Of a stretch of DNA of 64,000 nt, positions 17,880 through 26,903 are shown one piece after another. How positions within the stretch are numbered: position 1 is the first letter of the stretch; the number at the start of each line of letters is the position of its first letter. Made by a program: the position numbers and the translations under genes. Source of the DNA: an uncultured Granulosicoccaceae bacterium. GTDB taxonomy: Bacteria > Pseudomonadota > Gammaproteobacteria > Granulosicoccales > Granulosicoccaceae. The notes beneath the pieces were generated by a model, which was not told the DNA's origin, made no database searches, and saw only the letters and a list, made by a program, of their open reading frames with translations. The stretch lies in assembly GCA_938006335.1 (NCBI GenBank), contig CALLMF010000005.1, positions 1 to 64,000 of the forward strand, read 5' to 3'.

Positions 17880-18422
17880 ATGACAGAGCAGGCTTCCGAC
17901 TGGATACCACTCGGTCGCATCACCGGCCACTACGGTGTCAAGGGTTGGGTCAAGGTGCATTCCGACACCCAACCGCGTGACAATATCGTGGCGTACGACG
18001 AGTGGGTGCTCATGCCGGCCCGCAGTACAACGGACGGCCAGCGCTACAAGGTGCTGGATGGACGGGAGCAGGGCAAGACGATCGTGGCGCGGCTCGAGGG
18101 CATCGAGGATCGCGACGCGGCGGATCGCCTCATTGGCCAGAGTATCGTCGTCAAGCGCTCGGAGCTGCCGGCTCTCGACGCAGATGAGTTCTACTGGACT
18201 GATCTGGTCGGTATGGAGACGGTGACATCGGACGGCACGCGGATCGGCAAGGTGGTGCGACTGTTCGAGACCGGGGCCAACGATGTACTGGTCGTCAGTG
18301 ACGAGCGCAAGGGCAGCAAACCCGGTGCCGAGGTGCTCGTGCCTTGGGTCCAGCCCGACGTCGTGACGGAGGTGGATGTCAACGCTCGACGGATCACGGT
18401 GGATTGGGATCCGGATTTCTGA
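17880..18422 (+). CDS. rimM: Ribosome maturation factor RimM
   Basis: The 180-residue protein has the RimM N-terminal beta-barrel (IPLGRITGHYGVKGWVKV, residues 9-26) and the C-terminal PRC-barrel (DEFYWTDLVGMETVTSDG, about 104-121, ending VEVDVNARRITVDWD). It assists maturation of the 30S head domain with S19. The ATG at 17880 fits the family start; a GTG at 17847 would add eleven residues. It lies between rpsP and trmD as in most proteobacteria. Confidence 0.97.
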   Translation: MTEQASDWIPLGRITGHYGVKGWVKVHSDTQPRDNIVAYDEWVLMPARSTTDGQRYKVLDGREQGKTIVARLEGIEDRDAADRLIGQSIVVKRSELPALDADEFYWTDLVGMETVTSDGTRIGKVVRLFETGANDVLVVSDERKGSKPGAEVLVPWVQPDVVTEVDVNARRITVDWDPDF

Positions 18423-18498
18423 CGGCATGGCCGAACGGGATGACCGGCTTGTCAGGTGCCGACAGGATGGCTGGTTTGAACGCAGGGCATGATGAGTC

Positions 18499-19236
18499 AT
18501 GGTGAGTGAGGGGGAGGAGCCGGTGCGCCACTTCGGTGTCGTGACGCTGTTTCCCGAGTTGGTGAGTACAGCGCTCGGCTCAGGGGTCGTAGCGCGCGGT
18601 TTCAAAGAAGGGCTGTTGCAGCTCGACCTCGAAAATCCGAGGGAACACGCAACAGACCGGCACCGCACCGTGGACGACCGCCCCTTTGGTGGCGGGCCGG
18701 GTATGGTGATGTCGCCGGGGCCAACGGTCGCGGCGGTACGAACGCTCAAGGAGCGTCTCGCCGGTCGGTCCGGGGAGCCGGTAACAGTGGTGTACGTCAG
18801 CCCGCAAGGGCGGCGTTTCGATCAGGCGCTCGCAAGGCGCTGGTCACAGCAAGGCCCGCTGGTGTTTCTGGCAGGCCGGTATGAGGGCATTGACGAGCGC
18901 ATCATGGATGCGGTCGTTGATGAAGAAGTGTCACTCGGGGATTTTGTGCTGAGTGGGGGTGAGATCGCGGCGATCGCCATGATCGATGCGGTGTCACGTT
19001 TGGTTCCGGGGGTGCTCGGGCACGCCGATTCGGCCAGCGAGGATTCGTTTGGCGCGTCGGGCATGCTTGATCATCCTCACTACACGAGACCTGAGGATTT
19101 CGAAGGGTGTCGAGTACCGGAAGTACTGTTGTCGGGCGACCACGCGCGTATCGCGCGATGGCGTGCGCAACAAGCGCAGGAAAGAACACAGGCGCGTCGG
19201 CCAGACCTGATTGCAGGGCCTGACGACGCGTGTTGA
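18499..19236 (+). CDS. trmD: tRNA (guanine-37-N1)-methyltransferase
   Basis: The 245-residue enzyme methylates G37 next to the anticodon using S-adenosylmethionine. Family motifs include VVTLFPELV near the N-terminus, [12 protein letters not shown], the trefoil-knot SAM site [12 protein letters not shown] and [11 protein letters not shown], and a C-terminal [11 protein letters not shown]. It has an N-terminal extension of about ten residues compared with the usual start; the ATG at 18499 is the only good one nearby. Third gene of the ribosomal operon. Confidence 0.97.
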   Translation: MVSEGEEPVRHFGVVTLFPELVSTALGSGVVARGFKEGLLQLDLENPREHATDRHRTVDDRPFGGGPGMVMSPGPTVAAVRTLKERLAGRSGEPVTVVYVSPQGRRFDQALARRWSQQGPLVFLAGRYEGIDERIMDAVVDEEVSLGDFVLSGGEIAAIAMIDAVSRLVPGVLGHADSASEDSFGASGMLDHPHYTRPEDFEGCRVPEVLLSGDHARIARWRAQQAQERTQARRPDLIAGPDDAC

Positions 19237-19301
19237 TTTCAGACAGCGGCCCTGGGCACCAGCCCGGGGTCAACATTCAAGTAGAACGGAACGACACGAC
19301 C

Positions 19302-19646
19302 ATGAGCAGGATCATCGACGAAATCAACGCCGAGCAGATGCAACGCGACATTCCGGCATTCGCACCGGGCGACAGCGTGGTCGTTCAAGTGCGGGTCAAG
19401 GAAGGCAACCGCGAGCGTCTTCAGGCCTTCGAGGGTGTGGTCATCGCGAAGCGCAACCGTGGTCTGAATTCGGCCTTCACGGTTCGCAAGATTTCTCATG
19501 GCGAGGGCGTCGAGCGTGTCTTCCAGACGTACAGCCCGCTGGTTGCGAGCATTGAGGTCAAGCGCCGCGGCGATGTGCGTCGTGCCAAGCTCTACTACCT
19601 GCGCGGCCTTACCGGCCGAGCGGCACGTATCAAGGAAAAGCTCTGA
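19302..19646 (+). CDS. rplS: 50S ribosomal protein L19
   Basis: The 114-residue protein has the L19 core [20 protein letters not shown] and ends [17 protein letters not shown]. It sits at the interface of the ribosomal subunits. The ATG at 19302 gives the standard N-terminus ([13 protein letters not shown]). Last gene of the rpsP operon; about 200 bases with possible inverted repeats follow before htpG. Confidence 0.98.
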   Translation: MSRIIDEINAEQMQRDIPAFAPGDSVVVQVRVKEGNRERLQAFEGVVIAKRNRGLNSAFTVRKISHGEGVERVFQTYSPLVASIEVKRRGDVRRAKLYYLRGLTGRAARIKEKL

Positions 19647-19739
19647 TACGCTGCTGGCTGTCGAGCGAGGCTTGGCCCACGCCCGACAGCTGACAAGCGT
19701 CGGGCTGCACGTGCGCAGTCGCCGTTCGACACGGCCCCT

Positions 19740-19763
19740 CTTGAACCTCTGCGAGCAGGCCAT
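19740..19763 (+). promoter_or_regulatory. Candidate heat-shock (sigma-32) promoter of htpG
   Basis: CCCCTCTTGAA ending at 19745 resembles the sigma-32 -35 element, and GGCCAT at 19758-19763 resembles its CCCCAT -10 element. The 12-base spacer is slightly short. It lies 88 bases before the htpG start, the expected heat-shock gene. Confidence 0.4.
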
Positions 19764-19851
19764 AGGTCTGCCCTGCGCGCGTGCTGCCGCCAGGAACTTT
19801 CCGCGTGCTGCGCGCATGCCCATCTCCAGAATCAAACCCAGGTAGACCGCG

Positions 19852-21846
19852 ATGAGCGACGAGCAGGACACCACCGGTCAGTCGGCTGACCCCTCCGCGA
19901 CCCACGCCCCGAGCAGTGGCGGCGAGCGCATGACCTTCCAGGCGGAAGTCAATCAGCTGCTGCAGCTGATGATCCACTCGCTGTATTCCAACCCCGAGAT
20001 CTTTCTGCGCGAGCTGATTTCCAACGGATCCGACGCACTGGACAAGCTGCGCTTCGAGGCGGTCTCCAACGACAATCTACTGGCCGACGATACCGAGCTG
20101 CGTATTGTCGTCGAAGCCGATGAAGCGGCCGGCACGGTCACGGTCCGTGACAACGGCATCGGCATGAACCGCGACGACGTCATCGCGAACATCGGCACCA
20201 TCGCAAAGTCCGGTACCAAGCAGTTTCTCGAGTCCCTCACCGGTGATCAGAAGACCGATGCCAAGCTCATCGGTCAGTTCGGTGTCGGTTTCTATTCCGC
20301 CTTTGTCGTCGCGGATCGCGTCACCCTGACCACGCGCAAGGCCAGCGACCCTGCAGCCAGCGGTGTGGTGTGGGAGTCCGATGCCGAAGGCGGCTACACG
20401 CTTTCCGAGCAGAGCGTGGATGCACGCGGCACCGAAGTGGTGTTGCACCTGAAGGAAGACATGAAGGAGTTCGCCGGCACCTGGCGCCTCAAGAGCATCA
20501 TCAAGAAGTATTCGGACCACATCACCTTCCCGATCATGATGTGGTCGGAGCCCACCCCGCCGCCGCCCGCTGAAGACGGCGAGGAAGAACAGGCGGCCGA
20601 AGCGCCGGTACTCGAACAGGTCAACGCGGCGTCGGCGCTGTGGACGCGGCCCAAGTCATCGATCAGCGATGAGGAGTACACCGAATTCTACAAGCAGGTG
20701 TGCCAGGACTACGAAGACCCGTTGGTCTGGGCACACAATCGCGTTGAAGGTACTCAGGAATACACCTCGTTGCTGTATGTGCCTAAAAAGGCCCCGTTTG
20801 ATCTCTTCGATGCCAACCGGGATGCTCGCGGTATCAAGCTGTTCGTGCAGCGTGTGTTCATCATGGACGAGGCTGAAAAGCTCATGCCTCGCTATCTGCG
20901 CTTTGTGCGTGGCCTGGTCGACAGCAACGACTTGCCATTGAACGTCTCGCGCGAAATCCTTCAGAACAATCGCATCATCGAGACCATCCGCAGCGCGTCG
21001 GTCAAGCGCGTACTCGGCATGCTCGAGAAGCTCGCTGAAAAGCAGCCGGATGACTACAAGGCATTCTGGACCGAGTTTGGTGCCTGTCTGAAGGAAGCGC
21101 CTGGTGAGGACTTTGCCAACCGCGAGCAAGTCGCCAAGCTTTACCGATTCGATTCCACGCATACCGACAAGGAAGGTGAGTGGGTGTCGCTGGACGAGTA
21201 CATCGCCCGCATGAAGCCGGGGCAGGACAAGATCTTCTACATCACGGCAGACAGCTATCGCGCTGCTGCCAACAGTCCTCACCTCGAGGTCTTCCGCGAC
21301 AAGGGCATCGAAGTGCTGTTGATGCACGATCGCGTCGACGAGTGGGGCATGTCCTACCTCAGCGAATACGAAGGCAAATCCTTTGTGTCGGTCGCCAAGG
21401 GCGATCTCGACCTCGATGCCATCGAAGGTGACGAAAGCGACAAGGAGGCGCGCGAAGAGCGCGAGGCGAAGGTCAAGGAGGCTGGGCCGCTGATCGAGCG
21501 CATGAGTGAAGTGCTCAAGGAAGACACCAGCGAAGTGCGCGCGTCGACCCGCCTTACCTTGTCACCCGCTTGTGTGGTGCTGGGCGAGCAGGACATGGCC
21601 ATGCACATGCAACAGCTGATGAAGCAGGCAGGTCACGAAATGCCATCCAGCAAGCCCGCGCTCGAGATCAACCCCTCGCACCCGATTCTCGAGTTGCTCG
21701 ACAAGGAGCAGGACGAGGACCGCTTTGCGGATTGGTCTCGTTTGCTGCTCGACCAGGCACTGCTCGCCGAGGGCGGGCAGCTCGAAGACGGGGCCGGCTT
21801 TGTCAAGCGCATGAACGAGATGTTCGTGGCCCTGCATGCGGGATGA
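19852..21846 (+). CDS. htpG: Hsp90 chaperone HtpG
   Basis: The 664-residue protein is a bacterial Hsp90. The GHKL ATPase motifs are visible: [28 protein letters not shown] and [11 protein letters not shown]. The middle domain ([17 protein letters not shown]) and C-terminal dimerisation region follow in order. Compared with the E. coli protein of about 624 residues it has an N-terminal extension of about 25 polar residues and an acidic proline-rich insert ([16 protein letters not shown]) in the linker to the middle domain. It is monocistronic, probably under heat-shock control. Confidence 0.98.
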   Translation: MSDEQDTTGQSADPSATHAPSSGGERMTFQAEVNQLLQLMIHSLYSNPEIFLRELISNGSDALDKLRFEAVSNDNLLADDTELRIVVEADEAAGTVTVRDNGIGMNRDDVIANIGTIAKSGTKQFLESLTGDQKTDAKLIGQFGVGFYSAFVVADRVTLTTRKASDPAASGVVWESDAEGGYTLSEQSVDARGTEVVLHLKEDMKEFAGTWRLKSIIKKYSDHITFPIMMWSEPTPPPPAEDGEEEQAAEAPVLEQVNAASALWTRPKSSISDEEYTEFYKQVCQDYEDPLVWAHNRVEGTQEYTSLLYVPKKAPFDLFDANRDARGIKLFVQRVFIMDEAEKLMPRYLRFVRGLVDSNDLPLNVSREILQNNRIIETIRSASVKRVLGMLEKLAEKQPDDYKAFWTEFGACLKEAPGEDFANREQVAKLYRFDSTHTDKEGEWVSLDEYIARMKPGQDKIFYITADSYRAAANSPHLEVFRDKGIEVLLMHDRVDEWGMSYLSEYEGKSFVSVAKGDLDLDAIEGDESDKEAREEREAKVKEAGPLIERMSEVLKEDTSEVRASTRLTLSPACVVLGEQDMAMHMQQLMKQAGHEMPSSKPALEINPSHPILELLDKEQDEDRFADWSRLLLDQALLAEGGQLEDGAGFVKRMNEMFVALHAG

Positions 21847-21983
21847 TTTCTCTCTAGTGCTATGTCCAGTCGCGGGACGATTTCCCTCTGGCCGTTGGCG
21901 GCGCGGCGGTCAAGCGCTAGACTTGCACCCCGCGCCCGCGCCTCACGCCCGGTCCTTCGTTTCAATTACTCTCGTCCGATTCA

Positions 21984-22607
21984 ATGAAACTCTCTGGTCT
22001 GCCGCAACCGCTTGTCGCGGCCGCTCTGCTTGTCGGCTCGATTCTGGGGGGCAGCAATGCGCTCGCCCAGGGTGCGGGTGATCCCGCCGCCGGGGAAAAG
22101 AAGGCATATACCTGTCTGGGTTGCCACGGTATCCAGCACTACGTGAACGTGTATCCCAGTTATCACGTACCGCTGATTGCGGGACAGAATGCGGCCTATC
22201 TGACCGCAGCCCTGCAGGCCTATCAGTCCGGCGAACGCCAACACCAGACCATGCAGGCCAATGCCGATCTGCTCAGCGATCAGGACATCGCAGACATTAC
22301 CTCATGGCTCGAGTCCGTCGGCGGCGAAGCGGGAACCGACCAGAAGGGTGAGGCGCCTGACGCGGCGACGACCTGCGTGGCCTGTCACGGCCCGACGGGC
22401 TTGTCTGCCGCTCCGCAATGGCCCGCCCTCGCCGGGCAGTACAAGAGCTACATCGAGCAATCGTTGAAGTCCTACCAGACGGGCGAGCGCAACAACGCGA
22501 TCATGATGGGCATCGCGGCCACGCTGTCGGACGACGACATTCGCGATCTCGCCGAGTACTACTCGGCGCAGCAGGGGCCGCTCGTTACCGCCCCGATCAA
22601 CAACTGA
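21984..22607 (+). CDS. Cytochrome c4, dihaem
   Basis: The 207-residue exported protein has a signal peptide (about 28 residues, ending NALAQ) and two haem-c sites, CLGCH (C44-H48) and CVACH (C131-H135), in two similar domains. Methionines MQAN (M90) and MMGIA are candidate distal ligands. This is the layout of cytochrome c4, a periplasmic electron donor to terminal oxidases. It converges on the ycgL gene with a ten-base gap. Confidence 0.92.
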   Translation: MKLSGLPQPLVAAALLVGSILGGSNALAQGAGDPAAGEKKAYTCLGCHGIQHYVNVYPSYHVPLIAGQNAAYLTAALQAYQSGERQHQTMQANADLLSDQDIADITSWLESVGGEAGTDQKGEAPDAATTCVACHGPTGLSAAPQWPALAGQYKSYIEQSLKSYQTGERNNAIMMGIAATLSDDDIRDLAEYYSAQQGPLVTAPINN

Positions 22608-22617
22608 GCACGCTGAT

Positions 22618-22896
22618 TCAGGTTTTCGGCAGACTGTCCAATGCGGCACGAACCAGCTCGGGTTCGATGTCGCGGGGCATCTGCACGTGAAATCCCCGGG
22701 ATTCAAGGTTCTCGAGCACGACAGCCGGGTCTTCCTGGCTCAGTGTGGTGGTCGGGGTCAGATCGATAGTCATCGCCAGCTCGGCGTCACCCAGTTGACG
22801 TCTCACGGGGTCAGGCAAGTCAGGCAGGCCTTCCTCGTCGCGCAACCAGACGTACAGTCCTTCGCGCACGTTGCTTCGGTATATCCAGCACTGCAT
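22618..22896 (-). CDS. YcgL-family protein
   Basis: The 92-residue protein starts MQCWIYRSNVREGLYVWL, the usual YcgL N-terminus, and carries the conserved LPDPVRRQLGDAELAMTIDL core. YcgL proteins are small, soluble and of unsettled function; a link to RNase D has been reported in other species. It is divergent from hslR with only 16 bases between the two starts. Confidence 0.88.
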   Translation of the reverse strand: MQCWIYRSNVREGLYVWLRDEEGLPDLPDPVRRQLGDAELAMTIDLTPTTTLSQEDPAVVLENLESRGFHVQMPRDIEPELVRAALDSLPKT

Positions 22897-22912
22897 TTCT
22901 GTGGCTCTTGTC

Positions 22913-23335
22913 ATGGGTGAGCAGACGCCTATCGTACGGGTTCGTATCGACAAGTGGTTGTGGGCAGCCCGTCTCTACAAGACACGTAGCGTTGCTGCCA
23001 ACTCGATCACGCGCAATCGGGTGCGCATCGGCGGCCAGCGCATCAAACCGTCGCGGATCGTTCAGGTCGGTGATCAGGTCACCGTTGAAAAGGGACCGTA
23101 TACCTTCGAGCTCACCGTGCTCGTCACGGGTGACAAGCGGCAAGGGGCGGCGCAAGCAGCGCTGCTGTACGAAGAGGCCGAGCACAGTGTCAAGGCGCGT
23201 GAGGAGATTCGCGCACGGCGCCGGGCAGATCGGGAAGCGCGTCTCGGTATTGCAGGCGATGGCCGCCCAAGCAAGCGGCAACGTCGAGAGATCATGCGTC
23301 TCCAACAAAGTCAGCCCACGGGGATGGAGGATTGA
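22913..23335 (+). CDS. hslR: Heat-shock protein 15, S4 RNA-binding protein
   Basis: The 140-residue basic protein carries an S4 domain at its start (VRIDKWLWAARLYKTRSVA, residues 9-27; RIGGQRIKPSRIVQVGDQV) and a highly charged arginine-rich tail. Hsp15 binds stalled 50S subunits that still carry peptidyl-tRNA. The ATG at 22913 follows an in-frame GTG at 22901; the family N-terminus favours the ATG. It is divergent from ycgL and upstream of pcnB. Confidence 0.92.
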   Translation: MGEQTPIVRVRIDKWLWAARLYKTRSVAANSITRNRVRIGGQRIKPSRIVQVGDQVTVEKGPYTFELTVLVTGDKRQGAAQAALLYEEAEHSVKAREEIRARRRADREARLGIAGDGRPSKRQRREIMRLQQSQPTGMED

Positions 23336-23402
23336 ACTCGCGCGTCGTGTTCTCTCGCTACCACCCGGGTCGCTGCTGCACGCAACATTCACGGAGAATC
23401 AG

Positions 23403-24881
23403 GTGCTGAAAAGACTGAGTGGAATGTCCCGCTCTGCCATCAATCGAACGCGTTCGATGTTGACCGGTGACAAAGCCTCTGGCCCTGTCGTGGATCACGT
23501 CATGCCGGAACCACAAGTCGTGGCTGCCGATGCCCATCCGGTCACTCGAAAGCTGATCGGGCGCAATGCGCTCAAGGTGCTCGACCGGCTGCACGAGAAC
23601 GGACATCGGGCGTGTCTTGTCGGTGGCGGGGTACGTGATGCGCTTGTCGGCCTGAGACCCAAGGACTTCGACGTTGCAACCGACGCCAGTCCCGAGCAGG
23701 TCAAGGCACTGTTTCGCAACTCCCGCATCATCGGTCGACGCTTTCGACTGGTGCACGTGGTGTACGGCCGTGAGATCATCGAGGTGGCCACGTTCCGAGC
23801 GGCGCATGACGCAGGCGCGGGCGGTGAGGTGGCGGCGTCCGGAAGAATCGTTCGCGACAACGTGTACGGCACTATCGAGGAAGACGCCGTGCGGCGTGAC
23901 TTCTCGGTCAACGGTTTGTACTGGGATGTCGCTGACGGATCCGTTGTCGACTATGTGGGTGGGTTGGACGATATCGACGCGGGGGTGTTTCGTCTCATCG
24001 GAGACCCGCTGACGCGTTGCGAGGAAGATCCGGTACGCGTGCTGCGCGCCGTTCGCCTCGCTGCAAAGCTCGGCTTCTCGATCGAACAGAACACATTGAA
24101 AGCCATGCGGCAGGTGTCCCCGGAGCTTGGCAAGACCGCTCCTGCGCGCCTGTTCGACGAAGTACTCAAGTTGTTCCAGGGCGGCTATGCCGAGAAGAGT
24201 TTTGACGCGGTGCGCGAGCACGACCTGCTACAGCACTTGTTTCCGGCCTTGCACCGTCGCCTTGGGCGTCTTGACGAGGCGGCGCGCAACGACCTCGAGT
24301 CCATGCTGCGGGCAGCACTCGCCAACACCGATCGTCGTGTGAGTCAGCGCAAACCGATCACGCCGGCGTATCTGCTGGCGTTCATGCTATGGCCCGAGGT
24401 AGAAGAGGAGGCACTGCGAAGCGTCACGGCAGGCGAGCCGGTACACGACGCATTGGCAGCGGCGGCCGAGCGTGCGCTGTCGGAACAGATCGGCGCGACG
24501 TCCATACCCAAGCGATTTTCTGGCCCCATGAAGGAGATCTGGCACATGCAGCCCCGTCTGGAACGTGATCGAGGCGCTCGCGCAATCAGCTTGATGGAAG
24601 ACCGTCGCTTTCGTGCTGCCTACGATTTCCTGTGCTTGCGCGCCACGATCGACCCACTCTTGAAGCCGGTGGCGAAGTGGTGGACCGAGGTTCAGACGAT
24701 AGAAGACGAAGACGCGCGTCTGGACAGCGCGGCCCAGCGCCCGACGTGCGCGCATGTCTGGGGCGAGCTCCCCGGCGGTGGCAAGAAAAAGCGCCGCGGC
24801 GGATCGCGACGACGCAAGCGGGGTCCACGTGCTGGCGGTGGTCCGGTGAGCAGTTCTGGCGCTGACAGTTCAGGGCAATGA
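23403..24881 (+). CDS. pcnB: Poly(A) polymerase I
   Basis: The 492-residue class II nucleotidyltransferase adds poly(A) tails that mark RNA for decay. The catalytic region is CLVGGGVRDALVG with DFDVATDA, followed by the RRFRLVHV and DFSVNGLYWD motifs. The C-terminal tail is strongly basic (KKKRRGGSRRRKRGPRAGGG), as in E. coli PcnB. The start is assigned to GTG at 23403 because a GGAG lies eight bases upstream; an ATG at 23424 is possible. The stop overlaps the folK start (ATGA). Confidence 0.95.
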   Translation: MLKRLSGMSRSAINRTRSMLTGDKASGPVVDHVMPEPQVVAADAHPVTRKLIGRNALKVLDRLHENGHRACLVGGGVRDALVGLRPKDFDVATDASPEQVKALFRNSRIIGRRFRLVHVVYGREIIEVATFRAAHDAGAGGEVAASGRIVRDNVYGTIEEDAVRRDFSVNGLYWDVADGSVVDYVGGLDDIDAGVFRLIGDPLTRCEEDPVRVLRAVRLAAKLGFSIEQNTLKAMRQVSPELGKTAPARLFDEVLKLFQGGYAEKSFDAVREHDLLQHLFPALHRRLGRLDEAARNDLESMLRAALANTDRRVSQRKPITPAYLLAFMLWPEVEEEALRSVTAGEPVHDALAAAAERALSEQIGATSIPKRFSGPMKEIWHMQPRLERDRGARAISLMEDRRFRAAYDFLCLRATIDPLLKPVAKWWTEVQTIEDEDARLDSAAQRPTCAHVWGELPGGGKKKRRGGSRRRKRGPRAGGGPVSSSGADSSGQ

Positions 24882-25381
24882 CTGCGCCGACGTTGCCTGT
24901 CACTGAGGTATTCGTCGCACTCGGCAGTAACCTCGGCGATGGCCATGCCCATTGCGATGCCGCGATCGAGGCGCTCAGGGGCGTGTGCGCTGAGGGCACA
25001 GAGCTGCGCGAGTCCTCGCGTATCTTGACGCAGGCCGTCGTTCCCGAAGAGCGCGCCGATGAACGGCAGCCCGACTATCTCAATGCCGTGGTGCAACTGC
25101 ATACCTGCCTCGAGCCGCTCGAACTTCTTGATGTGCTGCAGGATATCGAACGACAGCGCGGCCGGCAGCGCGAGGGTGTGCCACGCTGGAGTGCGAGACC
25201 ACTGGACCTTGATCTGTTGTTGTACGGCGACCTGTGCCTGGAATCGCCACGACTGACGGTGCCGCATCCACTGATGACCGAGCGCGCCTTTGTATTGCAA
25301 CCCCTGGCAGAGCTCGCACCTCATCGGGTTCTACCGCATACCGGGCGACGTGTTGTCGACACTCTGGAGGCCTTGCCATGA
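24878..25381 (+). CDS. folK: HPPK, folate biosynthesis pyrophosphokinase
   Basis: The 167-residue enzyme transfers pyrophosphate from ATP to 6-hydroxymethyl-dihydropterin. The signatures VFVALGSNLGD, PDYLNAVVQL, and RWSARPLDLDLLLYG with PHPLMTERAFVLQPL are all present. Translation is coupled at both ends: ATGA overlaps with pcnB before and the deoxynucleoside kinase after. The pcnB-folK order is common in Gammaproteobacteria. Confidence 0.97.
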   Translation: MTAPTLPVTEVFVALGSNLGDGHAHCDAAIEALRGVCAEGTELRESSRILTQAVVPEERADERQPDYLNAVVQLHTCLEPLELLDVLQDIERQRGRQREGVPRWSARPLDLDLLLYGDLCLESPRLTVPHPLMTERAFVLQPLAELAPHRVLPHTGRRVVDTLEALP

Positions 25382-26037
25382 AGCCGTTCTACCTTGCCAT
25401 CGAGGGACCGATCGGTGTGGGCAAATCCAGCCTTGCCGAACAATTATCCGAACGCATGGGTGCGGACCGGCTGCGTGACACAGAAGCGGTGAACCCCTGG
25501 CTCGAGGCCTTTTATCGCGAACCTGCGGTAAACGCGCTACACACGCAGTTGCATTTTCTGGTGTCACGCATCGAAACGCTTGAGCGCCTCGCGCCGGCAC
25601 GTGAGGACAGCGATACGCGTCGCGGCAAGCGCCCGCTGGTCGCTGACTTCATGATCGAAAAGGACCCCTTGTTTGCCGAGCTGGTGCTCGACGAGCGCGA
25701 GTGGCTGCTCTATCGCGCGCTGTATGAGCGCCTGGTCGCTCCGCTCGGACAGACCTGCTTGCAGCCGGATCTGGTGATCTATCTGCAGGCGTCGGTCGAG
25801 CACTTGATTCAGCGCGTCGAGAAGCGTGGCATCGAGTATGAGCAGCGTATTGATAGTGCGTATCTCGAGGGCTTGTCGCGCCTGTACGAGCGCTTCTTTC
25901 ACGATCATGTGGCCACCCCCTTGCTGATCGTCAATACCGACAAGGTCGACCTGTCAACGGACGTGCTCGCCGTCGAGCGTCTGATGGACCGCATTGCATC
26001 ACTCGAAGGTGGGCGGCACTTCTTCAACCCTTCGTGA
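25378..26037 (+). CDS. Deoxynucleoside kinase family protein
   Basis: The 219-residue P-loop kinase starts MKPFYLAIEGPIGVGKSSLA, with the P-loop at residues 10-17, and carries the DR-containing LID-like segment and VIYLQASVEHLIQRVEKRG that mark the dCK/dGK family. It phosphorylates deoxyadenosine, deoxyguanosine or deoxycytidine in salvage. The ATG overlaps the folK stop, giving a pcnB-folK-kinase operon; panB/panC, which follow folK in some Gammaproteobacteria, are absent. Confidence 0.92.
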   Translation: MKPFYLAIEGPIGVGKSSLAEQLSERMGADRLRDTEAVNPWLEAFYREPAVNALHTQLHFLVSRIETLERLAPAREDSDTRRGKRPLVADFMIEKDPLFAELVLDEREWLLYRALYERLVAPLGQTCLQPDLVIYLQASVEHLIQRVEKRGIEYEQRIDSAYLEGLSRLYERFFHDHVATPLLIVNTDKVDLSTDVLAVERLMDRIASLEGGRHFFNPS

Positions 26038-26144
26038 GCCAGGCGACGGCGTCCATCCGACAGCACTTGTAGTTTCATGAGCCCGGCCGGTCGCCAATGC
26101 TCTGACTTTATGGCACTCTTGGGTAATTACCGGGAGCCCATTCG

Positions 26145-26849
26145 ATGAACGAACTGCAGCGGTTGCGCATCGCTTTGCTCGAAGATAGTGCTGAGCAATC
26201 GGCGCGCGTTACCGGCTGGATCGACGCCCATGGATATCCGTGTGACGCGTTTGATTCGGCCGAAGCGTTTCAGCGTGCCTTCAAGAAGACCAGCTACGAC
26301 GTGGTCATACTGGACTGGACGCTCGAGACCGGCAGCTCCGGGATCGAGGTACTGCACTGGCTGCGCAGTACCATCACCAGCGATGTGCCTGTCATTTTCG
26401 TGACCTCACGCCAGTCGGAGCAGGACATCGTCACGGCGTTGCAGGCCGGCGCGGACGACTACCTGGCAAAGCCGGTTCGTCAGCAAGAGCTCCTGGCACG
26501 GCTGTATGCGCTCGCGCGGCGTGCCCAGCCTGATGTCGATCTGCTGGAGTGTCCTCCCTATGTGTTCGATACGCAGGCCCGTACCGTGCACTTCGGCGAG
26601 GAGTCGATCAAGCTGACCGAAAAGGAATACGAGCTCGCGCTGTTCCTGTTCCGTAACCGCGGTCGTGTCCTGTCACGCCAGCATCTGTTGACCTCGGTCT
26701 GGGGAACCAGCGCCGAGCTCAACACCCGTACCGTGGATACCCACGCCAGCCGTCTGCGCAAGAAGCTCCGCCTGCTCGAGTCCGGACGCTGGAAGCTGAC
26801 ATCGATCTATCAGCACGGATACCGCCTCGAAGAGCGGGGGCGAGCCTGA
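26145..26849 (+). CDS. OmpR-family response regulator
   Basis: The 234-residue protein has a receiver domain (residues 7-120) with acidic pocket E13/D14, phosphoacceptor D57 (VILDWTLE), T87 and K109 (LAKP). A winged-helix DNA-binding domain (about 138-230) ends in the typical RTVDTHASRLRKKLR and YQHGYRLEE. The gene precedes the CHASE2 sensor kinase by 54 bases, so the two probably form one two-component system. Confidence 0.95.
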   Translation: MNELQRLRIALLEDSAEQSARVTGWIDAHGYPCDAFDSAEAFQRAFKKTSYDVVILDWTLETGSSGIEVLHWLRSTITSDVPVIFVTSRQSEQDIVTALQAGADDYLAKPVRQQELLARLYALARRAQPDVDLLECPPYVFDTQARTVHFGEESIKLTEKEYELALFLFRNRGRVLSRQHLLTSVWGTSAELNTRTVDTHASRLRKKLRLLESGRWKLTSIYQHGYRLEERGRA

Positions 26850-26903
26850 CGGATACTCGGCGCCGGAAGCATCTGACGCCGGTTCACCGAACGTACGGCT
26901 CCC

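Noticed and set aside
19647-19851. Small RNA between rplS and htpG
   Set aside because: A GCTGTCG/CGACAGC repeat is present, but there is no promoter or terminator that would define an RNA.
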